In this document: piece by piece, positions 61,449 to 64,000 of the stretch
Layout: each line of letters opens with the position of its first letter
Position numbering within the stretch: position 1 is the stretch's first letter
DNA from: Karalla daura
Lineage: Eukaryota > Chordata > Actinopteri > Chaetodontiformes > Leiognathidae
Assembly (NCBI GenBank): GCA_029224185.1
Contig: CM055196.1
Location: 2,859,501 to 2,923,500, forward strand
Direction of reading: 5' to 3'
DNA length: 64,000 bases
Translations under genes and position numbers: made by a program
Notes under the pieces: model-generated
What the model was told of the DNA's origin: nothing
The model's input: only the letters and a program-made list of their open reading frames with translations
Databases searched by the model: none

Positions 61449-64000
61449 AGGGTGGGAGGAAGGAAGGGAGGGATGGATGAGTTGGTGGATTTACAGCTTA
61501 TGTTTGTGTTCTATTTGTGGACAAGAAGAGATGAAGGAGAACATAGACAAGATCACTGAAGTTGTCTCTCCTGATTGTCCTCCACTGTTGATAAAGATGT
61601 TGAGTTGTGTCGAGTTGTTTTAATGGATGTAGCCTCTTTTGCTGTCAAAGTGCGCCAGATTGAAAGTTTTTATATATATATATATATATAATTGTCAAAA
61701 ATTTCAGACTTATGTGCATCATGACCAAATGATCTTGGTATTCCATAATTCTGTTTACGACAGTACATTTCCTTGTCTTACTGGCTGCAGACTTAAGGCT
61801 GCTTTTCCCCAGATGCGTATGCATTGCATCTCCACTGCAACAGCCGAACAATACTTTTCCATTTAAGTTGATGTGTTTCCAGCAGAGACAGGGGATGCAG
61901 CTCCACTGCGTTTCCCCTCTGCCGTGCTGAGGAGTGCCTCCTCCTTAACTGATACATATGATCCTATTTTTGCCGGATGCCAGATGCAGCCTGCATAAAT
62001 TCACAGGGAAGCTTGAGCAGACAAGAAGTCTTACGCAGAAACAAAAATAAAACATCTGGTTCATTTTCAAAATAATCACAATCATAATCACATCAAGTGT
62101 GTCACAATAAGTCACAATGGGTGGAGTCATGCCTGGAGTCAACAGGTCAGAGATTAACAAATGTGATTACACCCCATTGACACCACTGAAGAAGAGATGC
62201 TAATTGCAAAAATCTCTGCAAAAAAGGCTGATCAATAGGTATATCAATACTACTCCCCTGGATAGACACACAATGCTGCTTGTTTTGTGGTTCTTGTCCT
62301 AGAAACTCACCCATGTCCAACCCACATGCGTGTGTGCATGAATTTACAAGATCTCGTTCAGGCATAGCTTTCCAGCTCCACACCACAAATGCAGCCGGTG
62401 TGTGTTCATGGATGCAACGTAGCTGTTGCGCAACAGAAACGCATCCAGTAGGAAGGCTGGGTCCATGGCATTTCATGGCATGGTGTGTGTCGTTTGCCTG
62501 GGTCAGTGGGTCAGCAGTGTTGGCTGATCTGGCCATAATGTCTGCCAGCAGCCATCACGCGCCATTACGACTTATGAGATTTTTGAAAATAAAGGCCATT
62601 AAATAAAGGCCTTGGGGCGTAGACAGCTTGGAGAATCTACTGCAACACGCCCTGAAATTCCGAAAGAGAAAGTAATGTAGGTGGATCCTGCTGTTACTAA
62701 TATGGTTCCAGTGGGTCCACTTGTTCACTGAGTTCCAGTGTTTGAGATTTTTTTATTTTGCATTTTTTTTGCCTTTACAATAAGCTACATGAACTCACGT
62801 TCAGTGCAACTGGTGCACAACTGTGTCTCATCCGAGACCAAGTGGGAGGATGGAGAGTCGAAGTCACACAGGTAACAGTAAAAGCTGAGCATTAATGCTG
62901 CAATGTATGCATGTCTATCCTCCCTGCAGAGTTGGAGGCACATGGACTATAAAACACTGTCATAACACGCATTCATGCATACATGATTGATACATACATG
63001 CATACACGCATACATTGTGGAAATTTTGAACCTGTTGAGTTGTTGCTGTTCAGCCACACTGGCTCATGATCAACAACAAGAAAAAAGATAGTGGTCTAGT
63101 CAAAGGTACAGTAGTCAGAGCTTTTAAGTAACATACACTTCAATGTTTCTTTCAGGAATTAGTAATAGAGAAGTTTGAAGAGTCATTATCAAGAACTTCA
63201 TATTGTAAGTCAGTTTCACATAAAATCATAATTAAATGAAAGTTTTTTTTATCAGTGACTACACAATGCAATACTTTTTTTTTTTTACAAAGCAGCAGTA
63301 CTATCAATAATGTTCTGTGTGAAACACCAGATGCAAATAAAAAATAACAATAAGACCTTGTTTTCATTACGCAATTACCAAATGAGTTTTTCTCCAACAA
63401 TTTAAACCAACCCAGTCTCATAAAAAAACATATGCTGGCTACATTCGTCCAAAGTGCACAAACATAGTGGGCATAGAATTACAATCTTGAATCGTGTGCA
63501 TAAACTGTGACATGGTGACAACTCTCAAGTTTCTGGCTGTAAGAACAAAAACCATGACGGACATTTCTCTCATTTCAAAACGAATATTTTGAGGTAGTTT
63601 CAGCATAAAAATACATTTTGATTATACTGCTATAGAGAATTATACATTTTATTTTCGTAATATTTGCTCAGTGAATGCACTTGCTTGCTGTTTGTTGCCA
63701 AGATGTTTTCTGCTGGTGCTTGAGTGGTTGCTATGGACTCTTCGACCTGATTCTGACTTGTGGTTTAGCTCCAGATCAACCCATCATGTACGGCATGCAC
63801 TGTGGAGACAAATGGTCTCCAGCATTGGGAGAAGCTGGGCTCATGGGAGGACTACAAGCTATCATGATGATAGCCATGTATAATATGACATGTAAATTTT
63901 CATTCATGAGCACTTAGGACCTGATTGATAAGCTGTTTGTTCCTTGTGCTAGTGGGAGAAGCTAATATGTGTAAATGATACAATAAATACAATAAATAAT

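Larger units (their letters stand above)
60024..64000 (-). other. jph3 intron 1, left part (exon 1 lies beyond the window)
   Basis: AT-rich with a GA-rich minisatellite (61015-61205), a GGAT repeat (61424-61448), an AT run (61672-61690) and a T-run (63275-63289). No sequence resembling the JPH N-terminus (start Met and first MORN repeats) and no CAG/CTG run was seen on either strand. Plus-strand frames near 62280-62606 and 63671-63917 have no recognisable domain. Confidence 0.6.

Noticed and set aside
62147..62606. Overlapping frames on both strands (129 and 108 codons)
   Set aside because: No conserved motif on either strand; mutual shadows in non-coding DNA.

Overview
The window is animal nuclear DNA, almost certainly from a teleost fish. 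Coding sequence is sparse and split into exons with GT-AG junctions. Introns are long and AT-rich, with many CA/GT, GA and AT microsatellites. The interspersed repeats are the usual teleost mix: hAT transposons and MITEs, Ty3/gypsy, Rex/L2-like and R2/Dong-like LINEs, and SINE-like repeats. There are no bacterial operons, CRISPR arrays or phage genes.

Two real genes were found, both on the minus strand and both running off the window. (1) zcchc14, 5' half: exon 1 with the start codon at 27574-27080, then exons at 14058-13833, 8121-8051, 7889-7818 and 7648-7581. Together these give the first 310 residues (conserved N-terminal region plus a PX-like segment). The SAM-domain and CCHC-knuckle exons are not in the window and must lie beyond the left edge. 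(2) jph3 (junctophilin 3), all but its first exon: 60023-59537 and 59170-58805 (MORN repeats, joining region, start of the helix), 48253-48129 (a 125-nt helix exon beside a CA repeat), 42494-41527 (divergent region) and 31990-31910 (C-terminal membrane anchor and stop). Reading frame is continuous across all four jph3 junctions. The two genes are also neighbours on human 16q24.2, which supports both names. As I recall the human map they are divergent there, whereas here they are in tandem.

Layout: 1-7.6 kb, zcchc14 intron or flank filled with a gypsy fragment, a broken hAT transposase and a LINE 3' end. 7.6-27.6 kb, zcchc14 exons in repeat-rich introns, including a MITE, a foldback element and an antisense fragment of another intron-bearing gene. 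27.6-28.2 kb, GC-rich zcchc14 promoter. 28.2-31.9 kb, intergenic. 31.9-64 kb, jph3.

The two genes are not known to work together. Junctophilin 3 tethers the endoplasmic reticulum to the plasma membrane in excitable cells. ZCCHC14 is an RNA-binding scaffold for TENT4 poly(A) polymerases. I found no previously undescribed multi-gene system. The observations most worth checking are the CA repeat against the jph3 125-nt exon, an apparently extra jph3 intron carrying a repeat-derived segment, and several precisely bounded transposon copies.
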